Of a stretch of 64,000 bases of DNA, positions 43,618 through 53,758 are shown piece after piece. The DNA lies in the NCBI RefSeq assembly GCF_046630445.1, contig NC_092333.1, forward strand, positions 719,068,001-719,132,000, given 5' to 3'. The stretch comes from Rutidosis leptorrhynchoides. Lineage: Eukaryota > Streptophyta > Magnoliopsida > Asterales > Asteraceae. The stretch's first letter is position 1, and each line of letters starts with the position of its first letter. The translations under genes were made by a program, and so were the position numbers. The notes under the pieces were generated by a model. The model saw only the letters and a list, made by a program, of their open reading frames with translations. It did not search any database and was not told the DNA's origin.

Positions 43618-46600
43618 TCATTCCCAAGTGAACTCGGGTCCTCTACGAGCATTCCATCGAACCTTAACAATAGGTATCTTGTTTTGTTTAAGTCTTTTAA
43701 CCTCACGATCCATTATTTCGACGGGTTCTTCGATGAATTGAAGTTTTTCGTTGATTTGGATTTCGTCTAACAGAATAGTGAGATCTTCTTTAGCAAAACA
43801 TTTCTTCAAATTCGAGACGTGGAAAGTGTTATGTACAGCCGCGAGTTGTTGAGGTAACTCAAGTCGGTAAGCTACTGGTCCGACACGATCAATAATCTTG
43901 AATGGTCCAATATACCTTGGATTTAATTTCCCTCGTTTGCCAAATCGAACAACGCCTTTCCAAGGTGCAACCTTAAGCATGACCATCTCTCCAATTTCAA
44001 ATTCTATATCTTTTCTTTTAATGTCGGCGTAGCTCTTTTGTCGACTTTGGGCGGTTTTCAACCGTTGTTGAATTTGGATGATCTTCTCGGTAGTTTCTTG
44101 TATTATCTCTGGACCCGTAATATGTCTATCCCCCACTTCACTCCAACAAATCAGAGACCTGCACTTTCTACCATAAAGTGCTTCAAACGGCGCCATCTCA
44201 ATGCTTGAATGGTAGCTGTTGTTGTAGGAAAATTCTGCTAATGGTTGATGTCGATCCCAACTGTTTCTGAAATCAATAACACATGCTCGTAGCATATCTT
44301 CAAGCGTTTGTATCGTCCTTTCACTCTGCCCATCAGTTTGTAGATGATAGGCAGTACTCATGTCTAGACGAGTTCCGAATGCTTGCTGTAATGTCTGCCA
44401 GAATCTTGAAATAAATCTGCCATCCCTATCAGAGATAATAGAGATTGGTATTCCATGTCTGGAGACGACTTCCTTCAAATACAGTCATGCTAACTTCTCC
44501 ATCTTGTCATCTTCTCTTATTGGCAGGAAGTGTGCTGATTTGGTGAGACGATCAACTATTACCCAAATAGTATCAAAACCACTTGCAATCCTTGGCAATT
44601 TAGTGATGAAATCCATGGTAATGTTTTCCCATTTCCATTTTGGGATTTCGGGTTGTTGAAGTAGACCTGATGGTTTCTGATGCTCAGCTTTGACCTTAGA
44701 ACACGTCAAACATTCCCCTACGTATTTAGCAACATCGGCTTTCATACTTGGCCACCAAAAATATTTCTTGAGATCCTTGTACATCTTCCCCGTTCCAGGA
44801 TGTATTGAGTATCTGGTTTTATGAGCTTCTCTAAGTACCATTTCTCTCATATCTCTAAATTTTGGTACCCAAATTCTTTCAGCCCTATACCGGGTTCCAT
44901 CTTCCCGAATATTAAGATGCTTCTCCGATCCTTTGGGTATTTCATCCTTTAAATTTCCCTCTTTTAAAACTCCTTGTTGCGCCTCCTTTATTTGAGTAGT
45001 AAGGTTAGTGTGAATCATTATATTCATAGATTTTACACGAATGGGTTCTCTGTCCTTTCTGCTCAAGGTCGGCTACCACATTTGCCTTCCCCGGGTGATA
45101 ACGAATCTCAAAGTCATAATCATTCAACAATTCAATCCATCTGCGCTGCCTCATGTTCAGTTGTTTCTGATTAAATATGTGTTGAAGACTTTCGTGGTCG
45201 GTATATATAATACTTTTGACCCCATATAAGTAGTGCCTCCAAGTCTTTAATGCAAAAACAACCGCGCTTAATTCCAAATCATGCGTCGTATAATAATTCT
45301 GCTCGTGAATCTTCAATTGTCTAGACACATAAGCAATTACTTTTGTTCGTTGCATTAATACACAACCGAGACCTTGCTTTGAGGCGTCACAATATATCAC
45401 AAAATCATCATTCCCTTCAGGTAATGACAATATAGGTGCCGTAGTTAACTTTTTCTTTAACAATTGAAACGCTTTCTCGTATTCATCTTTCCATTCAAAT
45501 TTCTTCCCTTTATGCATTAATGCAGTCAAGGGTTTTGCTATTCTGGAAAAATCTTGGATGAACCTTCCGTAGTAACCAGCTAGTCCTAAAAACTAGCGTA
45601 TGTGTTTTGGAGTTTTCGGGGTTTCCCACTTTTCAACAGTTTCAATCTTTGATGGATCCACCTGAATACCTTCTTTGTTCACTATGTGACCGAGGAATTG
45701 AACTTCTTCCAACCAAAATGCACACTTTGAAAACTTAGCGTACAGTTTTTCTTTTCTCAGCAACTCTAGCACTTTTCTCAAATGTTCTTCGTGCTCTTGA
45801 TCATTCTTCGAGTAAATAAGTATGTCATCGATGAAAACAATGACAAACTTGTCAAGATATGGCCCACACACTCGGTTCATGAGGTCCATGAACACAGCTG
45901 GTATGTTAGTCAATCCAAACGGCATAACCATAAACTCGTAATGACTGTAACGCGTCCTAAAAGCAGTCTTCGGAATGTCATCCTCTTTCACCCGCATTTG
46001 GTGATATCCAGAACGTAAATCGATCTTCGAATAAACAGACGAGCCTTGTAGTTGATCAAATAACATGTTGATTCTTGGTAATGGGTAACGGTTCTTGATG
46101 GTAAGTTTGTTCAACTCTCGGTAGTCGATACACAACCTGAATGTACCATCTTTCTTCTTGACAAACAGAACAGGAGCTCCCCATGGTGATGTACTTGGTC
46201 GAATGAAACCACGCTCTAAAAGTTCCTGTAACTGACTTTGTAATTCTTTCATTTCGCTGGGTGCGAGTCTGTATGGAGCACGAGCTATTGGTGCAGCTCC
46301 TGGTACAAGGTCTATTTGAAATTCAACGGATCGATGTGGGGGTAATCCCGGTAATTCTTTCGGAAATACATCGGAAAATTCTTTTACGACGGGAACATCA
46401 CTGATGTTCATTTCTTCAGGCTTAACTTCCTCGATGTGTGCTAGAATGACGTAACAACCTTTTCTTATTAGTTTTTGTGCCTTCAAACTACTAATAAGAT
46501 TTAACTTCGTGTTGTTCTTTTCTCCGTACACCATTAAAGGTTTTTCTTTTTCACGCATAATGCGAATCGCATTTTTGTAACAAATGACCTATGCTCTCAC

Positions 46601-46880
46601 CTTTTTCAACCAGTCCATGCCAATTATTATGTCAAAACTCCCTAACTCGACTGGTATTAAATCAATTTTAAACGTTTCATCCCCCAGTTTAATTTCTCTC
46701 TCCCAACATATATTATCTGCTGAAATTAATTTACCGTTTGCAAATTCGAGTAAAAATTTACTATCCAAAGGTGTCAATGGGCAACTTAATTTAGCGCAAA
46801 ATTCTCTACTCATATAGCTTCTATCCGTACCCGAATCAAATAAAACATAAGCAGATTTATCGTCAATAAGAAACGTACCC
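43618..46880 (-). pseudogene. E7 unit 1 pol (protease to chromodomain), broken
   Basis: Read leftwards: retropepsin ([14 protein letters not shown]), reverse transcriptase ([13 protein letters not shown], catalytic FIDDILIYS intact), RNase H ([13 protein letters not shown]), the HHCC region ([18 protein letters not shown]), the integrase core ([28 protein letters not shown]), the GPF module ([10 protein letters not shown]) and a chromodomain-like end at GPEFTWE. Breaks: a TAG near 46588, a TAG for CAG at 45593, a frameshift in ADALSRKD (near 45065) and TGA for CGA near 44483. The protein ends with a TGA after FTWE where E1 and E5 read on (REDQM). The frameshift, the 44483 stop and the FTWE stop are all shared with unit 2. 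Confidence 0.92.
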
Positions 46881-48198
46881 GTAACAAGCCCGGGTCTTCC
46901 TGTGCTTCTGCCGCATTAATATTGAAAACTCTTCCACGGCACTGCCCATTAGTATTCCCCTGATTCGGGAAATTTCTAATAATGTGGCCCGGTTTTCCAC
47001 ATTTATAACAAACAGTGTTGGTATTACTTGCTCCGACACTATTTGTTTCGGCATTACTTGTTCCGACATTATTTGTTCCTTTAGTTCTGTTAAACTTTGG
47101 TCCGTAGACCTCACACTTTGTCGCGCTATGACCATTTCTTTTACACCTATTGCAAAATGTCGTGTAAAACCCCTGATGATTTTCTTCACACCTATGACAT
47201 GGTTGTTTTTGGTTTTTGTTGCCGTTGTTGTTATTGAGGTTGTTATTAGGATTGTTATTGTTGTTGAAACGGTTGTTGTAGTTGTTATTGTTGTTGGGAT
47301 ATTTGTTGTAGTTATTGTTAGGATTGCGGTTATTGTTGCGATTGTTGGGATAGTTGTTGCGATTGTGGTTGTAATTGTTGTTGTTGTTGTTGTTGTTGTA
47401 CTGGTGACTCTTGTCACCGTTTTCCTCCCACTTCATCTTGAGTTGTTTCGTGATGGCTTCTTCGGCCGCCTGCTCTTTAATTCTTCCCTCAATTTGATTT
47501 ATGAGTTTATGAGCCATTCGACTTGCCTTCTGTATAGAAGCGGGCTCGTGTGAACTCACATCTTCTTGAATTCTTACTGGTAACCCTTTTACAAATGCGT
47601 TGATCTTCTCTTCTTCATCTTCTAATGCTCCCGGACACAATAGGCACAACTCTGTGAATCGTCGTTCATATGTGGTAACATCGAACCCTTGTGTTCGTAA
47701 CTCTTTAAGCTCTACCTTGTGTTTATTGACTTCGTTTCTAGGACGGTACTGCTCGTTCATCAATTGCTTGAATGCCGATCACGGTAGTGCGTAAGCAGCA
47801 TTTTGTCCTACCTGTTCAAGATAGGTGTTCCACCACGTTAACGCAGTACCTGTGAAGGTATGCGTAGCGTAACTTACTTTGTCCTCTTCAGTACACTTAC
47901 TTATGGCAAACACCGATTCGAATTTCTCGATCCACCATTTCAATCCAATTGGTCCTTTGGTTGCATCAAATTCCAAAGGTTTGCAGGCAGTGAATTCTTT
48001 GTAGGTGCATCCTACACGATTTCTTGCGCCGTTAGCTGTATTGCTAGATTCAGAGTTATGGTTGGTATGTAGCGCAGCCTGTACTGTAGCTATGTTTGCA
48101 GCAAGAAAAGTACAAAATTCCTCTTCGCTCATATTCATGGTGTGTCGAGTAGTCGTTGCCATTTCCTTCAAAATAGCCAACTGAATCGAGTTAATCAT
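46880..48198 (-). pseudogene. E7 gag (capsid, Asn-rich region, zinc knuckles), broken
   Basis: The first ATG of the frame is at 48198, but comparison with E8 favours the start MATTTRHTMN at 48162. The CTYKEFTACKPLEFDAT and WWIEKFESVFAIS blocks are chromovirus gag. TGG to TGA after AYALP (47779) interrupts it. The second part runs through RRFTELCLLCPGALEDEE, a striking Asn-rich segment (about 60 residues, CAA/AAC runs at 47215-47400), an intact knuckle CNRCKRNGHSATKC and a second one, CYKCGKPGHIIRNF, whose last Cys is Phe. A frameshift after AQEDPG removes the link to protease. Gag would package RNA; this copy is defective. Confidence 0.88.
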
Positions 48199-48497
48199 AC
48201 AGAATATTAAGAGTAGTCAATAGTATTTCGTAGCATAATATGAACTCATTTATAAAAGCTTTTTCTTCATATTAGCGTTTTATAAGTTTAAATTCGGGTA
48301 CTACCTACCCGTTAAGTTCATACTTAGTAGCTAATATACAATTCAACTACTAAATTTCCATATGAAAAACTGATTATAATAATATATCACATATAAATAT
48401 TCTTCAAACTTAAAACTTAGCTATATTACATATAACATGAAATATAGTACACTTTGATACCGGACAGTTTTGAAGATAAATCTAGTTAATACGCAAG

Positions 48498-49178
48498 TTA
48501 TTCAGCAAAGGAAATAAAGACACGTAATTCATATGTCCAGAAACAAGTCATGCATTCTGGTTTTACTAAGATGACTTCCCATCCTTGGTCTTGTGGAAAA
48601 TAACCGTTATGACCATTGGCTAGGCAGCATGTTGTAATGTCATCAAAAGAACGAGGGTTTCGTAATGTCCAACAGCCCCGTAATAATCTAAAAACATTGT
48701 TTCTCACCCCAACTACTGAATCCGTCACTTGTGGAAAGGTTTTATTTAAAAGTTGCAATCCGATGTTCTTTTTCTCACTTTTGTAAGAAGCGAACATCAC
48801 TAACCCGTAAACATAACATGCTTCTTTATGTTGCATGTTAAAAGCTTTTTCTAATTCACGAAATCCTATGTTGAGATATGTTGAGTCAAAATAGGTTCTT
48901 AACCCGTAGCGTAAAATTGAATTTGGGTTCCCTGCATTTAATGCTTTAAAGAAAACACGGCGTAACTTACGGTCTCCCCAGTGTGATATACTCCACCTAT
49001 CAAAGGAAAGCCTTTTATAAACTAAGGCATTTTTGGAAAGTCTTTCAAATGTTTGACAAGTTAATTTCGCCATAACTAAATGTGCTAATGAATTCTGACC
49101 GACTCTAGACAAGATTTCCTCAATCATATCCTCTGGTAGGTCTTCTAAAATATTCGGTTGTCTACCCTTAACATCCAT
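48498..49178 (-). CDS. F-box protein ORF carried inside chromovirus E7 (captured host gene)
   Basis: 226 codons with no stop begin at the ATG at 49178 (MDVKGRQPN); the open frame extends a few codons upstream without an ATG. Residues about 10-55 form an F-box (LEDLPEDMIEEILSRVG, then LVMAKLTCQTFERLS and VYKRLSFDRW). Residues about 80-150 resemble a Sel1/TPR-like repeat (NPNSILRYGLRTYF, EACYVYGLVMFAS, NIGLQLLNK). The C-terminus has paired Cys (TTCCLANGH, KPECMTCFWTYELRVF). This order is that of At2g35280-like plant F-box proteins, which as a class recruit substrates to SCF ubiquitin ligases. It lies between the acidic ORF and gag, in the same orientation as E7; E8 lacks it at the same place. 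An acceptor-like TGTCTATTTTACAG lies 13 bases before the ATG. There is no intron, as expected for capture through RNA. Confidence 0.85.
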   Translation of the reverse strand: MDVKGRQPNILEDLPEDMIEEILSRVGQNSLAHLVMAKLTCQTFERLSKNALVYKRLSFDRWSISHWGDRKLRRVFFKALNAGNPNSILRYGLRTYFDSTYLNIGFRELEKAFNMQHKEACYVYGLVMFASYKSEKKNIGLQLLNKTFPQVTDSVVGVRNNVFRLLRGCWTLRNPRSFDDITTCCLANGHNGYFPQDQGWEVILVKPECMTCFWTYELRVFISFAE

Positions 49179-49354
49179 TTTGTTTTTATACTGTAAAATA
49201 GACAAGGATTAGATTCGTAAAAGATAATTAACAAACAATACAAGCAATTTTTACATAGAACATAAAAGTACAAGCACACTACAATACATATAATACACAA
49301 CATGATTACAACCCTCTAATCTGAATCACTGGTTTCTTCTTCTTCGGACTTGGT

Positions 49355-49951
49355 TCATTTTCCTAATTTTCTAGGAATATATGGTGTTCCTCTAATACGA
49401 GCCGTCGTTTTATATAATGGTTTAGAAAAACCTGGTGGTTTAGAGGTTCCTGGGTCATTGTTACATTTTAGGAAATACGGATGTTGTCGATACATATAAA
49501 GTTCATCGGGGTTGGAATCGGGTTTCTCTATTTTTATACCTTTTCCTTTATTATTTTCTCTCGCTTTATTAAATTGGGTCGAGGTAATTTCTATAACATC
49601 ATCAGAATCCTCATCGGGATCCGATTCATTGGAAAATTGGTAATCTTCCCAATATTTTGCTTCCTCGGCGGAAACACCATTGACCATTATTAACTTTGGT
49701 CAGTTGGTTGAGGATTTTCTTTTATTTAATCGATTTACTATAGGTATCAATATTTCTTCTTCCGAAACCTCTTCTTCTTCTGGTTCCTCCTCTTCCGATT
49801 CCTCCTCTTCTGGTTCCTCTTCTTCCGGTTCCTCCTCTTCCGGTTCCTCCTCTTCTGGTTTCTCTTCGAGAATTTGTGAATCTTCCCAAAATATATTCGA
49901 CTCTTCATTATTATTAGGTGAATCAATGGGATTTGTACTAGAGGTAGACAT
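49355..49951 (-). pseudogene. E7 accessory acidic Glu/Pro-repeat ORF, one stop
   Basis: From the ATG at 49951 (MSTSSTNPIDSPNNN) the frame reads WEDSQILEEKPEEEEPEEEE and several more EEEEP units, then VNRLNKRKSSTN, one TGA (49700) and, in the same frame, VSAEEAKYWEDYQF, an Asp/Glu patch (DPDEDSDDVIEI) and the end LYKTTARIRGTPYIPRKLGK. WxDSQxLEE and YKxTARI are shared with the E8 ORF (57809-58345), so the two are homologous. No known domain is recognised; the acidic repeats suggest a disordered protein. The ORF lies between the primer site and the F-box ORF. ATTATGTTATAG directly before the ATG resembles a splice acceptor and is matched in E8 (ATTATGTGATAG). Confidence 0.68.
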
Positions 49952-50148
49952 CTATAACATAATATCAAACATGTTAAGCGATTAATATTTCATATAATAT
50001 TTACATGTTAATAATATATAGTTTCCAACAAAAAAATGTTAAGCAATCGTTTTTGAAGAAAAACACGGTCGAAGTCCAGACTCACTAATGCATCCTAACA
50101 AACTCGGTAAGACACACTAATGCAATTTTCTGGTTCTCTAAGACCAAC

Positions 50149-50160
50149 GCTCGGATACCA
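50149..50160 (-). other. E7 primer-binding site (initiator tRNA-Met type)
   Basis: On the minus strand it reads TGGTATCCGAGC, two bases after the LTR 2 end at 50163. E8 has the identical site. It differs from the canonical TGGTATCAGAGC at one base. Confidence 0.85.
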
Positions 50161-50162
50161 AC

Positions 50163-52080
50163 TGAAATGTCCCGTTCATATTGATTATAAACGTTCCATA
50201 TTAATTGATTTCGTTGCGAGGTTTTGACCTCTATATGAGACATTTTTCAAAGACTGCATTCATTTTTAAAACAACCATAACTTTTTATTTTATCTATAAA
50301 GGTTTAAAAAGCATTACGTAGATTATCAAATAATGATAATCTAAAATATACCGTTTACACATGACCATTACATAATGGTTTACAATAAGAATATATTACA
50401 TCAAAAATAAGTTTCTTGAATGCAGTTTTTACATAATATCATACAAGCATGGACTCCAAATCTTGTCCTTATTTTAGTATGCAACAACGGAAGCTCTTAA
50501 TAATCACCTGAGAATAAACATGCTTAAAACGTCAACAAAAATGTTGGTGAGTTATAGGTTTAACCTATATATTATCAAATCATAATAATAGACCACAAGA
50601 TTTCATATTTCAATATACATCCCATACATAGAGATAAAAATCATTCATATGGTGAACACCTGGTAACCGACATTAACAAGATGCATATAAGAATATCCCC
50701 TATCATTCCGGGAAATCCTTCGAACATGATAAAATAACATCGAAGTACTAAAGCATCCGGTACTTTGGATGGGGTTCGTTAGGCCCAATAGATCTATCTT
50801 TAGGATTCGCGTCAATTAGTAGATCAGTTTACTAATTCTTAGGTTACCAAGCAAAAGGGGCATATTCGGCTTCGATTATTCACCCATATAATGTAGTTTC
50901 AATTACTTGTGTCTATTTCATAAAATATTTCTAAAACTGCATGTATTCTCATCCCAAAATATTAGATTTTAAAAGTGGGACTATAACTCACTTTCACAGA
51001 TTTTTACTTCGTCGGGAAGTAAGACTTGGCCACTGGTCGATTCACGAACCTATAACAAATATGTACATATATATCGAAGTATGTTAAAAATATATTTACC
51101 ACATTTTTAATACGTTTTAATGTTTTAAGTTTATTAAGTCAGCTGTCCTCGTTAGTAACCTACAACTAGTTGTCCACAATTAGATGTACAAAAATAAATC
51201 GATATATATATTATCTTGAATCAATCCACGACCCAGTGTATACACGTCTCAGGCTAGATCACAACTCAAACTATATATATTTTTGGAATCAACCTCAACC
51301 CTGTATAGCTAACTCCAACATTACTGCATATAGAGTGTCTATGGTTGTTCCAAATAATATATATAGATGGGTCGATATGATATGTCAAAACATTTGCATA
51401 GGTGTCTATGGTATCCCAAGATTACATAATACATTAGAATACATGTATAATACAATATAAGTTAGCTAGGATATGATTTGTATAGAATTGTTACAATATT
51501 TCCCGTAGCTACAACAATAAAAAAAAATATCCAATCTTGTTTTACCCATAACTTCTTCGTTTTAAATCCGTTTTGAGTGAATCAAATTGCTATGGTTTCA
51601 TATTGAACTCTATTTTATGAATATAAACAGAAAAAGTATAGGTTTATAGTCCAAAATATAAGTTACAAGTCATTTTTGTAAGAGGTAGTCATTTCAGTCG
51701 AAAGAACGACGTCTTGATGACCATTTTGAAAAACATACTTCCACTTTGAGTTTAACCATGATTTTTGGATATAGTTTCATGTTCATAAGAAAAATCATTT
51801 TCCCAGAATAACAACTTTTAAATCAAAGTTTATCATAGTTTTTAATTAACTAACCCAAAACAGCCCGCGGTGTTACTACGACGGCGTATATCCGGTTTTA
51901 CGGTGTTTTTCGTGTTTTCAGGTTTTAAATCATTAAGTTAGCATATCATATAGATATAGAACATGTGTCTAGTTGATTTTAAAAGTCAAGTTAGAAGGAT
52001 TAACTTTTGTTTGCGAACAAGTTTAGAATTAACTAAACTATGTTCTAGTGATTTCAAGTTTAAACCTTCGAATAAGGTAG

Positions 52081-52133
<53 letters not shown>

Positions 52134-53654
52134 TTGAATGATGTTATGAACATCATTACTACCTCAGGTTTTGTGGATAAACCTACTGGAAATGAGAAAA
52201 ATAGATCTAGCTTCAAAGGATCCTTGGATGGCTTGAAAGTTCTTGAAGCAGAATCATGACACGAAAACAAGTTCACGTAAGATTTCCACTCGAAATAAGA
52301 TTGTTATAGTTATAGAAATTGAATCAAAATTTGAATATGAGTATTACCTTATATTAGAAACATATCTTACTGTAAATAAGAAAGATTTCTCGAGGTTGGA
52401 AGATCACTTTACAAGATTGGAAGTAAGCTAGCAAACTTGGAAGTATTCTTGATTTTATGAAACTAAAACTTATAGAATTTATGAAGAACACTTAGAACTT
52501 GAAGATAGAACATGAGAGAGATCACTTAGATGAAGAAAATTGAAGAATGAAAGTGTTTGTAGGTGTTTTTGGTCGTTGGTATATGGATTGGATATAAAGG
52601 ATGTGTAATTTTGTTTTCATGTAAATAAGTCATGAATGATTACTCATATTTTTGTAATTTTATGAGATATTTCATGCTAGTTGCCAAATGATGGTTCCCA
52701 CATGTGTTAAGTGACTCACATGGGCTGCTAAGAGCTGATCATTAGAGTGTATATACCAATAGTACATACATCTAAAAGCTGTGTATTGTACGAGTACGAA
52801 TACGGGTGCATACGAGTAGAATTGTTGATGAAAATGAACGAGGATGTAATTGTAAGCATTTTTGTTAAGTAGATGTATTTTGATAAGTGTCTTGAAGTCT
52901 TTCAAAAGTGTATGAATACATATTAAAACACTACATGTATATACATTTTAACTGAGTCGTTAAGTCATCGTTAATCGTTACATGTAAATGTTGATTTGAA
53001 TCCTTTAAGTTAACGATCTTGTTAAATGTTGTTAACCCAATGTTTATTATATCTAATGAGATGTTAAATTATTATATTATCATGATATTATGATATATTA
53101 CTATATCTTAATATGATATATATACATTTAAATGTCGTTACAACGATAATCGTTACATATATGTCTCTTTTCGAAATCCTTAAGTTAGTAGTCTTGTTTT
53201 TACACATGTAGTTCATTGTTAATATACATAATGACATGTTTACTTATCATTTATCATGATTAAACATAGTGTATCAATATCTTAATATGATTCATATGTA
53301 TTTAGTAAGACGTTGTTATAACGATAATCGTTATATATATCGTTTCGAGTTTCTTAATTCAATAAACTCAATTTTATGTATAAAATTCAATGTTAAAATA
53401 CCTAATGAGATACTTACTTATCATAATATCATGTTAACTATATATATAATCATATATATGTCATCATATAGTTTTTACAAGTTTTAACGTTCGTGAATCA
53501 CCGGTCAACTTGGGTGGTCAATTGTCTATATGAAAGCTATTTCAATTAATCAAGTCTTAACAAGTTTGATTGCTTAACATGTTGGAAACACTTAATCGTG
53601 TAAATAACAATTTCATTTAATATATATAAACATGGAAAAGTTTGGGGCACTACA
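50163..53654 (-). repeat. E7 LTR 2 (shared middle LTR), about 3.5 kb
   Basis: On the minus strand it starts near TGTAGTGCCCCAAAC at 53654 and ends CGGGACATTTCA at 50163. A primer site lies beyond its 3' end (unit 1) and a polypurine tract plus pol lie before its 5' end (unit 2). It therefore serves as the 5' LTR of unit 1 and the 3' LTR of unit 2. Confidence 0.9.
52083..52130. repeat. (AT)n microsatellite in E7 LTR 2
   Basis: About 48 bp of AT dinucleotides, at the same place as the 83-bp tract of LTR 1. Confidence 0.95.
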
Positions 53655-53691
53655 GTACCTACCCGTTAAATAAATTTCGTCCCGAAATTTT
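53655..53691 (-). other. E7 polypurine tract (unit 2)
   Basis: On the minus strand TTTCGGGACGAAATTT and ACGGGTAGGTAC lead into LTR 2. It is nearly identical to the tract before LTR 1. Confidence 0.75.
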
Positions 53692-53758
53692 AAGCAGTTG
53701 GAGGTGTTGACGTATCTTCTGGAAATAAGTGCGGGTATTTCTTCTTCATCTGATCTTC

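Noticed and set aside
47000-47553. Plus-strand frame rich in Val/Ile opposite E7 gag, resembling a membrane protein
   Set aside because: It is the reverse complement of the Asn codon runs of gag (GTT/ATT from AAC/AAT), so a shadow frame. The Thr-rich and Val-rich frames at 46863-47417 and 59487-59711 are likewise shadows.
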